Notes: generated by a model from the letters alone, not told the origin. Shown: positions 12,845 to 26,964, numbered from the stretch's first letter. The stretch: 64,000 nt of DNA from Taenia hydatigena (GCA_036345935.2 JADWOT020001261.1:1-64000), one strand, 5' to 3'. A program made the numbers and translations.

Positions 12845-13981
12845 ATTAGATCCTAACCGAAGTAGGAGATGCAGAGCCTACAAGATCAGGATTAAACAAG
12901 TGTCAAATTAATGCAATTTTCCATCCCAGTAAATAGGTGTTAAAAGTGGTTCTTCTCATGCTGCACTCTGATGGCATGTATCTAGTCAAGATAGGCGCTA
13001 AGAAACTTGCTTCGTGATGCGAATTCCCTTTGGACATGGGGCAAAACAGCATAGAATAGCACATGACATTTTACACATGCTGCTGTCTCTTGCATGATAT
13101 CATTCTTCTTGTAGTTTTAGCTTGTTCTCAGTGAAATTCTGATATAAAGCTACCGTATTTGCCATTTCTGTTAGCCTTCTTTATGACGACATCTACTCGA
13201 AAGCCATTCCACTGAGTATTTACACGAAACCTTGATATGCCCAATAAATCGTAAAAGGATAACTTTAATACAAATGGCAGTGCAAGTTCCTTTTGCTAAC
13301 TGAATGGAATCTTACGATTGCAGCAAAAAAGTAGCCTGGTCAAATGTTTAAGGTTTTTTGTCGCTTAGCTTTAGATTTATTTACCTTGTAACCAGTTGCG
13401 TCTAGTAGAAGTAGGTACTGATAAATCCGATGTCACCCCCATCTCATGTCCTCGCCTATTATACCATTTTGGCGCCATCGTCCTACCCATGAATCAAATG
13501 GAACCAAAGAAGAACAATGCATTCATTTTTTGCCTGCTTAGTAAATGGGCACATCATACATCATCTTGCAGGTGCTTAGTTCAGCAGTGCTGTTGGTTTG
13601 TATGAATGGATGGTTGATTGGTAAGGACGCAGTGCCGATACATCATTGCATTACCACTTTTTCATTAGTAAATACCAGTATGATGAGAATGCTTTAATCA
13701 AGAATGGAAACCATAGCAAGGTCGAATAATGGACTGAGGGAAAAGTATAGATCATGCCTTTAACAATTGTATCACTCGTTTGATCGCTGTCTTCCCTTTT
13801 CCCTACAATCTATTGTGCATTAGCGCATAAATCCACCTAGTCACCATCCCCACCTCCATAAAATGTGATGATTCTGGTACAACGACTGCACGAATTCTTC
13901 TCTTTACCTTCTTTTGCACTACCCTACGATACTTTATAGCACTGCTCTTACTGGCCTTCGTGCATCCATTTTCCTTCACAT
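12845..13981 (-). repeat. Tandem unit A in right palindrome arm (extra copy)
   Basis: This is a copy of the segment that occurs once in the left arm (about 7,760-8,860, opposite orientation). It begins TAGATCCtAACCGAAGTAGG and ends CCTTCACAT, directly abutting unit B. It is clearly more diverged from the left arm than unit B is, with many substitutions and small indels. Confidence 0.85.
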
Positions 13982-15076
13982 TAGATCCAAACCGAAGTAG
14001 GAGATGCAGAGTTAACAAGCTCAGGATTAAACAAGTGTCAACTTAATGCAATTTTCCATCCCAGTGAGTTAGTGTTAAAAGAGTTTTTCCCACACTACAC
14101 TCTAATGATATATATCTGGTCAAGATAGGCGCTAAGAAACTTGAATCGTGATGCGAATTCCCTTTGGACATGGAGAGACAGCATAGAATAACGCATGACT
14201 TTTACAAATGCTTCTGTCTCTTGCACACTGTCATCCTTCTCTTGGTTTTAGTTTGTTCTCAGTAAAATTCTAATCAACAGCCACTGCATTCGCCACTTCT
14301 GGCAGCCTTCGTTATGACGACATCTACTCTAAAGCTATTTCACTGAGCATTTAAACAGAAACCTTGTTATGCCCAAAAACTCGAGTACGGATAGTTTTAA
14401 TAAGGATTAAAATGCAGCATCCTTTTGCTAACTGAATGCAATCTTATAATTTCTGCAAAAAATAGCCTGGTCAAACGTTTAAGGTTTTTGTCGCTTTGCT
14501 TTAGATTTATTCACCTTGTAATTAGTTACATCTAGGGTAAGTAGGTGCTGATAAATCCCTTGTCACCTCCGTCTCATGTGCTCTCCTGTTTTACTATTTT
14601 GGCGCCATTACTTTACCCACAAACCAAAAGAAACTAGAGAGTAACAATGCATTTATTTTTGCCTGCTCAATAAATGGGCACAGCACACATCATCTTGCAG
14701 GTGCTTAGTTTAGCAGTATTGACGGTTTGTATAAATGGATGGTTGAGTGGAAGGGATGCGGTGTCGATGTCATTGCATTACCACTTTTTCTTCAATAAAC
14801 TACCAGTGTGATAAAAACGCTTTAATCAAGAATGCAAACCGTATCAAGGTCTAATACTGGACTGAGGCCAAATATAGACCATTCCTTTAACAATTGTATC
14901 ACTCGTTTTATTGCTGTCTTCCCTTTTCCTTACACTCTACCGTACAATACTGCACAAATCCACCCAGTCACCATCCCCACCTCCATAAATGTGATGATTC
15001 TAGTACTATGACTGTAGCCTACGAAACTTTATACCACTGCTCTTACTGGCCTTCGTGCATCAATTTTCCTTCACAT
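13982..15076 (-). repeat. Tandem unit B in right palindrome arm
   Basis: This is the unit that corresponds most closely to the left arm. It begins with the same TAGATCCaAACCG start as unit A, and its end merges into the near-identical outer part of the palindrome. Units A and B are direct repeats of about 1.1 kb. Confidence 0.87.
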
Positions 15077-18000
15077 CGGTATAGCAAATACATGAGCGAA
15101 TGATAAAACAGCCCGCTACCTGGTTAACTCTTCGCCACTTAATACCTTTTACTGCAAGTTACGATCCAAAAGGATGCGCAGAGGCAATCTCAGTCAATCG
15201 GATTCCCGACAAAGTAACTCACCATCTCGACTTCTCAAAATGCCTCACAAGTGCTTTAACGAAATTCAGAAACTCTACGCTCACGAACGATGGAGCATGC
15301 TCAAACTGGGGATGTTTTCCTACCATGTACATTAAATTCTACATGCGCTATGCACAGCAAAATGTTTGAGTATTCAATCGAACAATCATACAACACATAA
15401 ATGAATCATATGGTAAAAGTGCGCTTAAGTCAAGTTACTGGTGCAGAATTGTAAAGTTAGTAGCATCACAACTATTGGTCGCTTAAGTAAATCAAACAAA
15501 GCCAACTAAATCATAATCTGGAGTGGCTTGAATAAGGTATGGTAAGTTATGCTATTTGGAGGCTATCCTTATTTTACAGATGCGAATGTTTGAAGTTGGG
15601 CAAACTGAGCGCACATGCATTGGCACTCGAATACTTGAGGAAATGAAGGCAGTTAATGAACTTGATGGTTAGAGATAGTTTTTTTCGTTGGCTTGCATCT
15701 GTTGTTAACAAGGCAGATCCGAGCGTAATGAACACAAGATTAGCTTCCTCATCTTTGGCATTCATATTCTTTGGGACGGTAAAATAACTGGATAGAGTCA
15801 TGATTTACTTGCAGTCGATTGAACTCAGAGCAAAGGACAGAGTTTGCTTTCCTCACGTTGGAACTCGATGGCAACTGTTTTGTCAGGCGATTTATGTTCA
15901 CTAGTTGGTTCTTGTCTAAGAGGAGCAATCAAGCGGATGTTCCAGACGCTCTTCTTTTAGGTGATCAATACAACTAGAACAATCTCATCACCACCATCAT
16001 CAGTAAGGTGAGTTGCAACTAGTCCATGATTTCCAAAGGGATATACTTAGTGAATGAACGTAAATACCTTGTTGAATGGGGTATTTCAAGCATTTAGCTT
16101 TATAATGGTGTGCTGTCATCTTGGCTAACAAATTCTCGTTAACTAAACTTATTAAAACCTGTCGTGAGATCGTCCTTCTTCGTACGATTTTTAGCCAGCA
16201 CTCACGAGTGATTTAGTGAAGCAATTTCGCTCTTTAGAACCAACTTGCCATTTGCTATCTTCGTCGGCACGAACCAAATGTTATGGCCATTATACCCTTG
16301 CTCCATTTTCGACCAGATGAAAATGACCAGGATGGGATAGTTTGAGACCCTTTTAAACAATCTTTCACTGTGTTTTCTTGCATGATTAAAAGGCTAACTG
16401 GACTATTTTAAGCCTAAAATATTTTATTTTGTGGTTAAATGCTAGAAACACTGGCATAGACAAAGATGATCAAGTTTCCCCTGTGGTTTTGACAATCGCT
16501 TTTGGTCCTATTAGGCTTTCGCTCAGCTATCTCCAGTGATCTTTCTGCAAATGCCTAAAATTTATGTAGGCGCAAGCACAAAGCCTCCGCCTCCGCATTA
16601 AAATTGGTTGACACTTGTCCTTATAGAATCACAACACAAAACCGTGAAGAAAAATGGCCCAATAGTAAAATGTACGTCATTTTCCATCACAATCTTAGAG
16701 AATTGATAAGTACAGACATTTAATGCCGTTTTGGAGCTTAACAATCAAAATTGCGAAGAGTAGTGCAGCATGAGTTTTCTCACAAAGCAGCGTTTTCCAG
16801 TGGAGTGTTTGTATTCTTATATTTTAGGCTTTGGAGTGTGCAAATAAGAGCTGGTTGCAGCTGTTGAGTAGGGAGTAGAAGAATATTTACCTATCACTGT
16901 TAATTAAATAAGAGTGCACTATGGCCAACGAGCTAAAAAGGGGTCGTTAAGAGAAAAAAATTCACAATGGACGATGACATGGGTACACAGAAGTCAAAGC
17001 ATAGAACCATAAGAAGAGCCAGATGTTAAAGCATTTACTTATATCCCAACTGTGCACCATCTGTTTAACTGGTATGAGAACCTCCCTGACCCAAATCAAG
17101 CACTGCAGTTGCTCCTCAAAACGTCTGTTTGAATTTAAGGGCTTGCCGTAAAACGACCCGAGGGAATGATACAGGTTGACATTCCCCGTGCCATGACCAA
17201 GGCAAAGAAATGAGTGACAGTGAGACTGGCATGAGGGACCCCTTTGTTATTCCTACCATCATTCACCACGCAGTGAAGCTAAGGCTAAGCATCAAAAGGG
17301 CGAAACCAGTTCCTAGGAGAGGAGAAACAAGAAACTGCAGGTACTAAAGTTAACAACTTCAAAAGTAGCTACAAAATGGGTTACACCTGCCTACCGATTA
17401 GGTAAGATGAAGCTGTTGTAAGGACGGTGCTCCTAACGGGAGAAGGAGTTAATTACTGGCCACTAGGAATGGCTAACATCTACCAAGTTGTTAATCAATG
17501 AATTAAATTAGAAGCTACTGCAAGGCTTGTCATGCCTTCTTGAGCAAAGCCAGTTACATTATGAAAACCATGATCCCTCTCTTTTCTATGCCCCTTTTTG
17601 CTACTAGTTATAATGCAAACTGTTATATAACTACATGAGCCTTTAGCTAAGCCGATGAGTTTAACCTAGGTGGAGAGAAGTCATAGAGCTAGAGAAAGAC
17701 GGGCCTTATTTTTGACCCAATGCGCGTGATGTGCCCTCGGTTCGTGCATGAGGACAGAGCAACACGAATTCAGCTGTGCCTAAGCCATCGTCAACTTTCG
17801 AATTATTAGAGGGCAGAGTCTTATTTGTTCAACCAATAGTCCAAAGTAAAATAATCAATTACCTTGAGTGTCTTGCAAAACGAAGAATATGGCAATTTAT
17901 TTTTAGAAAATCGTCCTCATCTCTAAACGTGTTTACCAGCACCCAAATGTTTAAGGCAGCCAACCGAAAATCCAGGATGTGCGCTTCTCAGTATTTATGT

Positions 18001-21000
18001 ATGTCGAGACACTAAAACTGTTGTCTTCTGTGCTAAATAAGGAAGCTAAAAGCTTGAACAGATATATTACGATGCACGCAAATTGCACTCTGTGTTGCGC
18101 TAGGTCAGCATCCTCTGGGTGCCTGCAGAAGTAAAGGGCATATTTTTGACCTCTACTTCTGAGATCTGCTTTACATTATACATTCCAGTCAAATGTTTCT
18201 GATCTCATTAAGCCTAAACCAAGCTTATCGTATTCTTCCTCAAAATTTTGAAAACAAATACTTCTTTGGTCGGTGAACTGCCTTCCTTTGAGGCATTCTA
18301 AATCACTAAAGAAATGAAAATTCAGCCAAATTAGTAGCACTTTAGCGCTAGTCTGTCAAATGAGATGTGCCCTGCTTACAAATGCTTGGTCGGACAGTTG
18401 TAGGGTTGCATAAATCGCACCGTAGGCTTTTATTTTCATGTCTCTCATATTCCCTTCATTAGGATACTGTGGGCAGTTCGGAAATAGGAGCCAGGCGTAC
18501 GACAAAATCACCCCTATGCGTAGTGCATGAAACTTCCTAGATTGCTATAAGCGCTAAAGCATAATCAATGGTTATCCAGTCTGATGCAGATTTTAGAACT
18601 TATTTATTTCTTAGGCCCATACTTCTGTTTTTGAGTTGGCACTTTTAGTAAAGTCACAAAAAATGCTTAAAATAGAAGCGAAAAGAAGGCTTATCATATA
18701 TCACCGACTGCAACGATATGCGCAATTGAAAATAAGGTGTTTTGTTTTCCCATCTTGCTTTCATCATATGTTTCTGTTTACAGAGTTCCGCTGCAAACCA
18801 AGTGGGCTTAGTTTGAGCGGAGAAAGGCCGATTTGACAAAGTGGGTTGCGGTTTATCTTAAGGCATCGAACGCGGAGCATATCTTTGGTCCACGGTATCA
18901 TGAGGTCAGCCACACCGTAGTCGTTGATACCTTATAAACTACTGCCAGGTTGTCTTCATGCCGAAGTTAATAAGACAATTTGCAACAGATTTTTTCACGA
19001 TGCTATTATCGCCAGCTTTACTTCATCATCAGGAGAGTTCATCGGTTATTTTTAGCGGGACACCGCCAACGCAAATGTGTATCCATGCCGCAGCTGTCCA
19101 GACTAATAGTTAGTTTTGGTCATCACGATGGATTCTTTAGCATAATTAAACACATCACCCTTGAATTTCACCTTGTAGGGTAGTTATTGTTCCAAAATCG
19201 TAAGCCGATTTCTGAAAATGGACTCAAACCCCTCGAAGTTTACTCAATAGTATACGACACGACGCTCGATGGGAAACGAACTTTATTGGTCTTGTAGAAA
19301 AGGTCTAAAAACAAAGATGAAGTAGGCTCCTCTTGATTGTGATTCCGGTCATCCTTCTCTATCTACAGCATTTAGTAATGGCGTCGACTTAATGAAGTCA
19401 GGACGTATGCTTACTAGAGGCGAGTTGGTTTGCCGCCGTCACAAATGTCTCACAATGCACCGAATTCTAGCGTTTATGGGAATTAACCTCTACATTTTGG
19501 CTCACAACTATAAATGGGGTGCGGAAACCAGGTCAATGGCACACTCTGACGAAGATTGTGTGAGGTAAGTAAAATTGCCTTACCCGTAGATGAGTCAGAG
19601 TAGCCACGTCCTAGACGTGCGTGTGTATGTGGTGATCAAGCCTTGTTGTTTGCACTCCAAGATGAAAATGATGAGGCGACGTAAAATGAGACAAATCGAA
19701 ATGAAACCGGAACATTGCACCGCACAGGATAAAAGATTCTTTTTGAAGTGAGTTCTTATATGCATAAAGTAAGAAACGGTTAAGCTACTCCATGTCTATT
19801 GTTTGATATAACCGCGTGATTAAGGGCTAGTTATTGATGGCATTATCGGTGAACAATTGAAGCAACTACTTGCTTGTAATTCACCTCCTTCGGCAAACAT
19901 GCCGCTGGAGTAGTTGGATCTTCTATGACTGCGTAAGCTTTCCCGAGGCGCATGTGTTAAAATGCTTTCCAGTCTATTCATTCTTCTTGCATCGGATGCC
20001 CACACTCAAGCCACACGAATAGTTATCGCCCTGTGATCGATGCACAGCATGCTTGTAGGAAAGCATGCAATTTCTGGTAATACTCAACTGCTGACGTCGC
20101 CATGCATGAGGAGATTTATTCTTTTTGCCCCATGTTTTGTGGATAGCTGCCATGAATCACACATTCCCTTGCCTTTGTTGTGTACTGTCCAATATAGCTA
20201 TATGGAATGAGTAATTGAATTTCGAGAGTAGCACGTAAAAGGACATAACGACTTGTAACATAGGTGACATGGACAGGCGTAGTCCGCGCAGCTCAACCAA
20301 CTTCCTCAATCCGTCAGCTCTCAGTTATGTGTCGCGCAATCTAGGATTTTTCGCATTTTACAGTCAATAGCAGGCGATTCAAATATAAACCTATCGGAAT
20401 GATTTGGCTCCTGGAAGCTGCATACAAATATTGCACACGGCAATATTTCACCCACTCCCCAATGATTTAATCGGTGCATGTTAAACAACTCTATCTACCT
20501 ACAGCCATTTGAAAAACGGTTACGTCAGACCATGTGATTACCAGTTAGCAGTAAACAGACAACGGTATAGATGCCATTGCTGTGGTGGGTTCTCGCTGCA
20601 CAAAATGGCTTTTAAGGTCCTACTTTATTTCATTGCAATTGCAATGGGTAGGCAATGGTGAATCGAGTAATCGTGATGACTAGGTGATTTTGCAACAATG
20701 TGTTGACGTCCCCCTGGTGCCAATTATTTAAGCCCCGCATTTTCGGCACACATCAAGTCTATGATGGCTCATTCTGATAATGGCTGGTATGAAATGGCTC
20801 ACAACGTAAAATTACTGATGCATCACCTAAAATGGCTTGAGAGGTGTGCAGCTGCCTTAACGCCAAATCCCTACTACTAGATGGCCGCACATTTAAAATT
20901 AATTGCAGTGCACAGCTGACTCTGCCAGTTGCTTTTCTTACGACCTCCACCGAGTACCATATGAAGTGGTTCCGAAGCTTTTTTATGCATATGGAAGCAG

Positions 21001-22427
21001 TCGGACTAAAATCAACGCTTTCTAACCGCAAATGAGTCCGAGCAACTCCATAGAAACATATATTTAAGCCCTTCCCGAGCTTCCACCTCACACGATGTCG
21101 AATGTGGAACGTATGCCTTGATTTCGAAGCACCAAAGGCTGTATTTGCCAATCTGTCCCCAGCAGATAAGAAACGATAGTACCCGTGGCCTGCATGTCTA
21201 AAGGGATGTTGTTGTACTAATAGGTATGGGCTACATTACCAGTCGAATCAGACTTCCAAAGACATGTTACACGCATTACGATTATGACTGCATGATCCAT
21301 ATAATTGGTTTTGCACTTTCGCAGGGAAGATTCGCTAGTCACCTTGGGGTCTTTTGCGTCAAATCAGGCAATAGTTATTGCAGTCACTTCCAACGGACAG
21401 AAAAGAAGTCGGTTGAGGTGGGATGTCTCTCTAAATTTTTTAAGAACCTTGGTGGCCCAAACATTTCCCCACTGGTTGTCATCTCAACGAGGCAGTGACT
21501 GAAAAGTCTTCATTATCTGGTCTAGTACGATGAAATGGGAGCGGTAGGATGCGATTTGCGCAAGAATAGAGCACAATCAGAAGTAAACTTTTGTGTTATC
21601 CAAGAGGCAACGAAAATGACTAAGACTATTGCGCTTTTAAAAGCAGCGGTGTTTTTTCTCCTTTGCTTTTAATTTGGTCAACTGGGTAATTTAGTAAGTA
21701 GACCTAAAAAACCCTTGCGAACGCCAGACTAAGGACCAGCATAAATTCGTTTGCCTGAATCATCCATTTGAATTGCTGCCAACATGTTGCTTGCTCACAA
21801 ATATCTTTTTGATTAATTCACCACCAATGTCAGATAGATGACTCCCTTCTCCTTCGACTTTGAGGATCTTTACTTAACGGCAAAACATTTTAGCAAAAAT
21901 CAAATTGAATGCCAATTTTACCGCACAACTTCTAAGCCCCGAGCAGGTAGCAGTAGCGTTTTACCTCGAAATGTGGCGGCACCAAGGCGGAGATACTGAA
22001 GGCGAGCTTAGGCGACGCATGGAGTCGTAGAGGTGCCATAGCCAACAACATCCCAAATATTTTTCGGCAACAAACAAATGAAGATTTTTCGCATTTAATT
22101 ACCACTCTCAGGTCTGTTTAGATTACAACTCATTTTTGTGGTGTTTTTATAAGGCAAGTATGCGCACATTTCTACTTCAATTATTACAGAAACCAATTAA
22201 AGCATTGCTGTCGGACAGTAAAGAAGGCAACAATACCTCATTTTATGACGAGGTGGAAGCAACAACACTGACAAAACTGCCAAGGTATAAGTCGCTCTAA
22301 AGACATTATTACAAATATGGGACGCAATATTTCACATTTAGCAAGCACTCTACGGCTGGTGGCAACTAGTCCGCATTCACTATCTAATTCAATGCAGAAT
22401 CGCCTGCAAGATCCATCCTCTCCATCC
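15077..22427. other. Palindrome arm interior, no gene recognised (right)
   Basis: This is the mirror of 416-7,766. The same short open frames appear reversed, with only a few amino-acid changes. A few small differences, including one base pattern near 16,184, remove the counterpart of the 73-codon frame at 6,483-6,704. That suggests no coding constraint on that frame. Confidence 0.5.
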
Positions 22428-22680
22428 CTTCGCATTTGATGCAACAGGTGGCAAAACATCTGGACGACCAATTTAGTGGAGACGATGAAGTGGGCCTGTC
22501 TCCACGTCATATGGAGAAGGACTATAGCTTTATACGCTCAAGCATGTTTATGATTAGTCGGTCTGCGACGGCATTTGATAAAGTGCCTAATAGCTTTCAT
22601 AATAAACAATATACAATGACACTTGATAGAATCTACACTTTTATTAATGCAGTGGGTAGATTGGGAACAAAATGAAGGTG
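22428..22680 (+). pseudogene. 3' fragment of orphan gene family, right palindrome arm
   Basis: This is the mirror of 163-415. It aligns with the last 45 or so codons and the 3' untranslated region of the orphan family. The TGG-to-TGA change in the CRIWC segment is shared with the left copy, so the damage came before, or was homogenised with, the arm duplication. An AATAAA signal is kept at 22,601-22,606. Upstream of about 22,428 the sequence no longer resembles the family. Confidence 0.8.
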
Positions 22681-23610
22681 CTTTGAAATTGTCAAGCCAA
22701 AGGAAATATATTGCCTTTGCAGAGGCGTTTTCGTTGGCTATAATGGTAGCTTTATCCCTCAACATTTAATCATTGCGTTTGGAAACAAGAATTTTTTAGG
22801 AACCGGTAATTCTGAAATGCAAATTTGGAGCAACAAAGGCTGTTTGTCAACGGTTTGTGGCCAAACTGGTCGGTCAGAAAGGATGCTTGATTTTGCGGCT
22901 ATGTATTTCAGACTTTGCTATCCTGCGGACCACCTCATCACACGCGTGGCATTCGGTGGCGTGCCTCAGCCCTAACTGCTAACCTCCCACACCGAATTTG
23001 AGTTGTGAATTTACTCACCGCCTCACATTGGTCGGTATACGCGCTTAGTTCACGTTGACGACTAAGGAATGTAGATTCTATAATTAGACAATATTGATTT
23101 TACTTTCCAATGACTAATTTTAAGCTCCCTAAATATTGTTCAAATGAGAGGCCACCAAGTTCAGATCGGCGAGTGCTTTGAGATATGATTCGCAGTCGCA
23201 ATCATCATCAGTCTTTAAGTCTAGGCCAAATCTAACCTCAAATCGTGTGTGTCGGTAAGATGGGAAAGATGGTGCATAGCTTAGAACTTTTGATATTGGG
23301 GCCCTTGTATTTTGCACCCTCTTAAGTAATCTGTACCGAAAACCAACTGATCAACAAAATATAGCCTAATCGCTTTAGACTCTTGTGCTCTGCACAGCCT
23401 TCCGGAATCACTGAGGGCATAGGTGAGGTAGGTCTAATTACAATGAGGCTAGTATTTCAACGCAAATCAGGATGACACACGATTAGCAGGAACCTTGATA
23501 GGCCTGTGTGGGTGGGTTCGCCAGTGTCTTTTGCTTGGGGCGCCCAATATTATAACATGTACCTGGCACAGCTGCCCATTTAGGTGTTGTATGTTGTATG
23601 ATGAGGTAAA
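22681..23610 (+). repeat. Module flank M5 (3' flank of the orphan gene)
   Basis: This aligns in the same orientation with 34,410-35,330 downstream of the intact copy. Shared landmarks include CATCACACGCGTGGCAT, the GTGAATTTACTCACC / GTAAATACATTCGCC block, and the CAGGATGACNCA...GGCAGGAGCCTGATA block. It also matches 56,400-57,200 and 28,700-29,200 in reverse. No gene is present. Confidence 0.75.
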
Positions 23611-25096
23611 TCAGTCTTCTCAGCCTAAGCACCGGACACGCTTCTTACCCGATAGCTCTCACTGAAAGCAACATTGACTTATTCAGCGACCAAAGCTGCC
23701 TTATAGTCCCAACTCTGGTACAAACAGCTGCCACTATGGCCTAAAAGGGAGGACTTGGTCGTTCGTGGTGGAAGGCAATGAGCACAGACAGACAGTTCCA
23801 ATCCATGCAGTAATCGCTTAATTCATCTCTTCCATGCATGCACATTACTACGGAAAGGTGAAGACTTGTCAGCGGCACGAACGCATTCGTCCGGTATGTC
23901 AGTCAGCCAGCATCACAGGACGTATGTGCTCTTAGTATGGCTGGACGTCTAGGTCTCGATGGCTTTAATGTGTTCCACATATTGGAAGGGGCTTAATTAC
24001 GGACATCTAATCCGCCTTCTTTGCGCCCAAAAATTATGCCCCTTTTTATGAATTTTGTAAGGATCGTATGGATCTTAAAATGATAAGCAACCGTCTAAGT
24101 GCATTGCCTTTAAAATCTTTTGCTGTCCACTCAGTTTTGGATTCTCCCTCCCCCTCGACAGCCTCTACTTGTTGCTTTTCAGTAGGACCCGAAAACAAGC
24201 ATGTCTAAAGGGACTATCCAAGGCAACTGAAGCGTGTCTAGTTGTAAAATATTAATTAAATGCAGCATATTTTTGTCTCCTAAGCACAAGTTTTGCCTGT
24301 GAAAGACCGTATTTACCGGTCTCTATTCAACTTGATGTCTGAACATTATTTGACAGAAACACTTAGCCCTCTGGTTGAGTGATTTCAATTCGACATTACA
24401 GAGTGCTTCGCGCGTTTTTATCCTGGTACTTTCATTCCTCTAAAACTTAGATTCATCAAATTGTTTTCCTTGCTTAGTGATGTATATACGAAGGTACTTT
24501 GCATGCCTCCATGCTCATAGTGCAGCCAAGAGAGATGCTCGAATCAAATTGATCATGGATTTAAATCCGCTTTGTAGACCTGTTTTGATGTTTTGGTGTA
24601 GAGATGTCGGTAAAGCAGTGTGGCGTTGAAAGCTCAATGGAGAAAAAGGCTTGAATGAGAAGGCGAGTGCTGAATAGAACCTTCTGTGTCCTTTGCATTC
24701 CAAATGCAGATGGCCAGGCTAGGGGAAGGTAATTGCGATCTACATAAAATATGCCATACTATCTTACCGACTGCTTCAAATTGGGTTCATGTTTACGTGG
24801 TGGGAATCCCACTGATCGTCTAACCCGATGTCCCTTCCTCAACGCGGAGAAGTGTGAAAGAAGGTTCTCAGTTAGTCGTTTATAGCTGGCCAGAGGAGAC
24901 AGCCTGGTTGTGAGTGTGAGTAACTAAGGAGTGTGGGAGCACCAATTTGAAGCAACTGATTGTCCAATGTGTATCGTATCGCAGTAATGCAGATCTGCGA
25001 TTGCAAACGTTAGCTTCCAAGCAGTTAATGGTATCAGTAAATTAATGTGATGCATTTTTCTTTGAGCAGTGATTCTGGATGATTATAGAAAGTGGT
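23611..25096. other. No gene recognised
   Basis: Only short frames with no domain similarity are present. A pyrimidine-rich stretch around 24,130-24,190 could act as a splice acceptor tract, but no exon follows that I can support. Confidence 0.35.
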
Positions 25097-25460
25097 GGTT
25101 GTTGTCACTTGAAACGGGCAATCACTTCTTTGCGTCACATACATTTTACGCGTGTCATTCGATAGGTGAGAGCGATCGATCTTCCGGGCTTATGCCACAG
25201 ACGTATTAGTTAAAATAATCGTAAGCGAACAAAGACAAGACAAGTTTATTAGTCTGACGGCAGTCACCTAAATCGACCCCGCGGTGTAGCGGGCGTGGAG
25301 CGGTTGCTGAAGGGAAAACTTCATAGTTGAATGCAGGACCACATGTTTCTCTGCAGACTGTAGTTCCACCTTAATGGCACGACCAGAGGATGAGATTAGT
25401 AGACACTCTCCTCCTCTGTGCCTCAAAGAAACTGGTAATTAACTTTACAGCGTTTATTTC
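25097..25460 (+). repeat. Composite SINE-like interspersed repeat, copy 1
   Basis: Homologous to 52,259-52,640. Shared blocks in order: TTGTTGTCACYT, a GTCACAT/GTGTCA head, GATCGATC, TGCCACAGACG, AAGCGAACAAAGAC, GACCCCG...GGCGTGGAGCGGT (tRNA-like), TAGTTCC..CTTAATGGCACGACC, GATNAGTAGACAC and CTGTGCCTCAAAGA. The order of blocks is the same in the other copies. Confidence 0.65.
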
Positions 25461-26964
25461 TGTGGGTTTTCGTTGTCTCGCTTGAGATTGTCAGTAAAGC
25501 TAAGGAGTGGGCACAGTTCCATTATCTACATTGCCATTCGAATTCGTTTTCAGGTTAATTATACACCCCGCATTTGTGAATTGTATCGGACTTTTATTTA
25601 CACTGAGGTCTCGCTCGTACCTACGTAACTAACGTAATCAATTCTTCGATTGTAAGACGCTGAATTTCCTTCTTTATCCATGCTTTGGTAGTTCATTTTG
25701 AATTAACCTTGGCTTTACAGCCCTACTTGCTTCAATGCTGACTCAATACTTGTCAAGTAAGCTTTTACCATATCCAGTTGTGGGTGCTCCTCTTTTGACT
25801 AGCAACACCGTTGTCAAGATGCTAAAGTGTTGCCGTAACGGACACTAGTGATTCGCACCTTTGCTGACCTGCAAATAAAGCAGGCGAACAGAACTAATGA
25901 GGCAATCATTAAAACAAATCAGCATTTTTCTCGCTTCCAACCGGCAGCAACATCACAATTTCAGTCAAAAGTGCCGCACATTGAAGCGTAGTTTGCAAAG
26001 AACCTAACACATGATTAGTTAACTGTAAGGCCTTTCCTTCGCCTCATAGATGCTAGAGCTCCCAAATGTTGCGTCAAGCAAGCAAATAAGGTGCTGACTA
26101 AGGCTCTTAATTTATGGTCGTGATGAAAACAGTAAGCAGAAGCAACCGACGAGGATGTAGACTGCAAAAGTGATTCGACTGCGAAACCGATTTTAAAACA
26201 GCGCACCATTGCGTTTGCTTGTCATATTACGATCCATATCACCTGTACAGAATTTATAAGAAAGCAGCACAAGTATTGGGAGCAAATAAGGCTGATTAGG
26301 TGTCAGCAATTTATTGCCTTTTAAAATAAGGCAGAACTTTTTTTCAGAAATGGATTGTTAAATTCGTTGCCACACTCCATTAAATGAAGGGTAGCGCTCC
26401 AGTGATGCCACTGAGCAAGAGTCAATAGTGCAGTAAACTTCTGCCTCATAGGCATAGCCGCGGTAGTTGCGACGCGAAGAGACATTCGTCCTCGTAAAGC
26501 AATTTACGCGATTCATTAAGCCTTCGACCTAAAGCGAATCAGGATAAACAAATTATAATAAATACAACAAGCGAAAGAATTTATTGCATGAAAGCGAGTT
26601 GAGATTTTTGCTATTTCTAAACACCTCAAAAGCTGATAAATGAACCAATCCCTGTTCAACGCGTCTTCCTGCGCTAGAATCTCAATTATAAGGATATTAA
26701 GGACCCTGCATTAACTTGAACACTCAGCTGGTGGCCATCAATCCTTGCCGCCCATGCCGACTAACGAAAAGATGTGGCGCCTGAGAGGCGATGAAGACGG
26801 CAGAGGAGTGCAATTTAATGCCCATCAGGACGATCAGTGCGGGATGAATGATCCTTACTGCCATAATCATAACAGAATCACTAAGATTGTAAAGTTTGGC
26901 ATAATTACAGCACTGAGCCGCGGTAACTTGCTAATCACAACACACGGCAGCCTGATATACGCAT
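25461..26964. other. No gene recognised
   Basis: I see no domain or exon I can support. The 75-codon frame at 26,745-26,972 has no recognisable similarity. Confidence 0.35.

Larger units (their letters stand above)
12774..22842. repeat. Right arm of giant inverted repeat (palindrome)
   Basis: This is the inverted counterpart of 1-8,916. It is about 1.15 kb longer because one segment is tandemly duplicated (12,845-13,981 and 13,982-15,076). The inner boundary is near 12,774, where the match to the left arm at 8,916 ends. The outer boundary cannot be fixed, because its partner leaves the window at position 1. Beyond 22,842 the sequence runs directly into the 3' flank of the orphan-gene module. 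Confidence 0.97.

Noticed and set aside
1..22842. Pure assembly artefact as the explanation of the palindrome
   Set aside because: The arms differ by scattered substitutions, a divergence step and an arm-specific tandem duplication, and have a unique spacer. That is not expected from simple read or contig mirroring. It is still not excluded without long reads.
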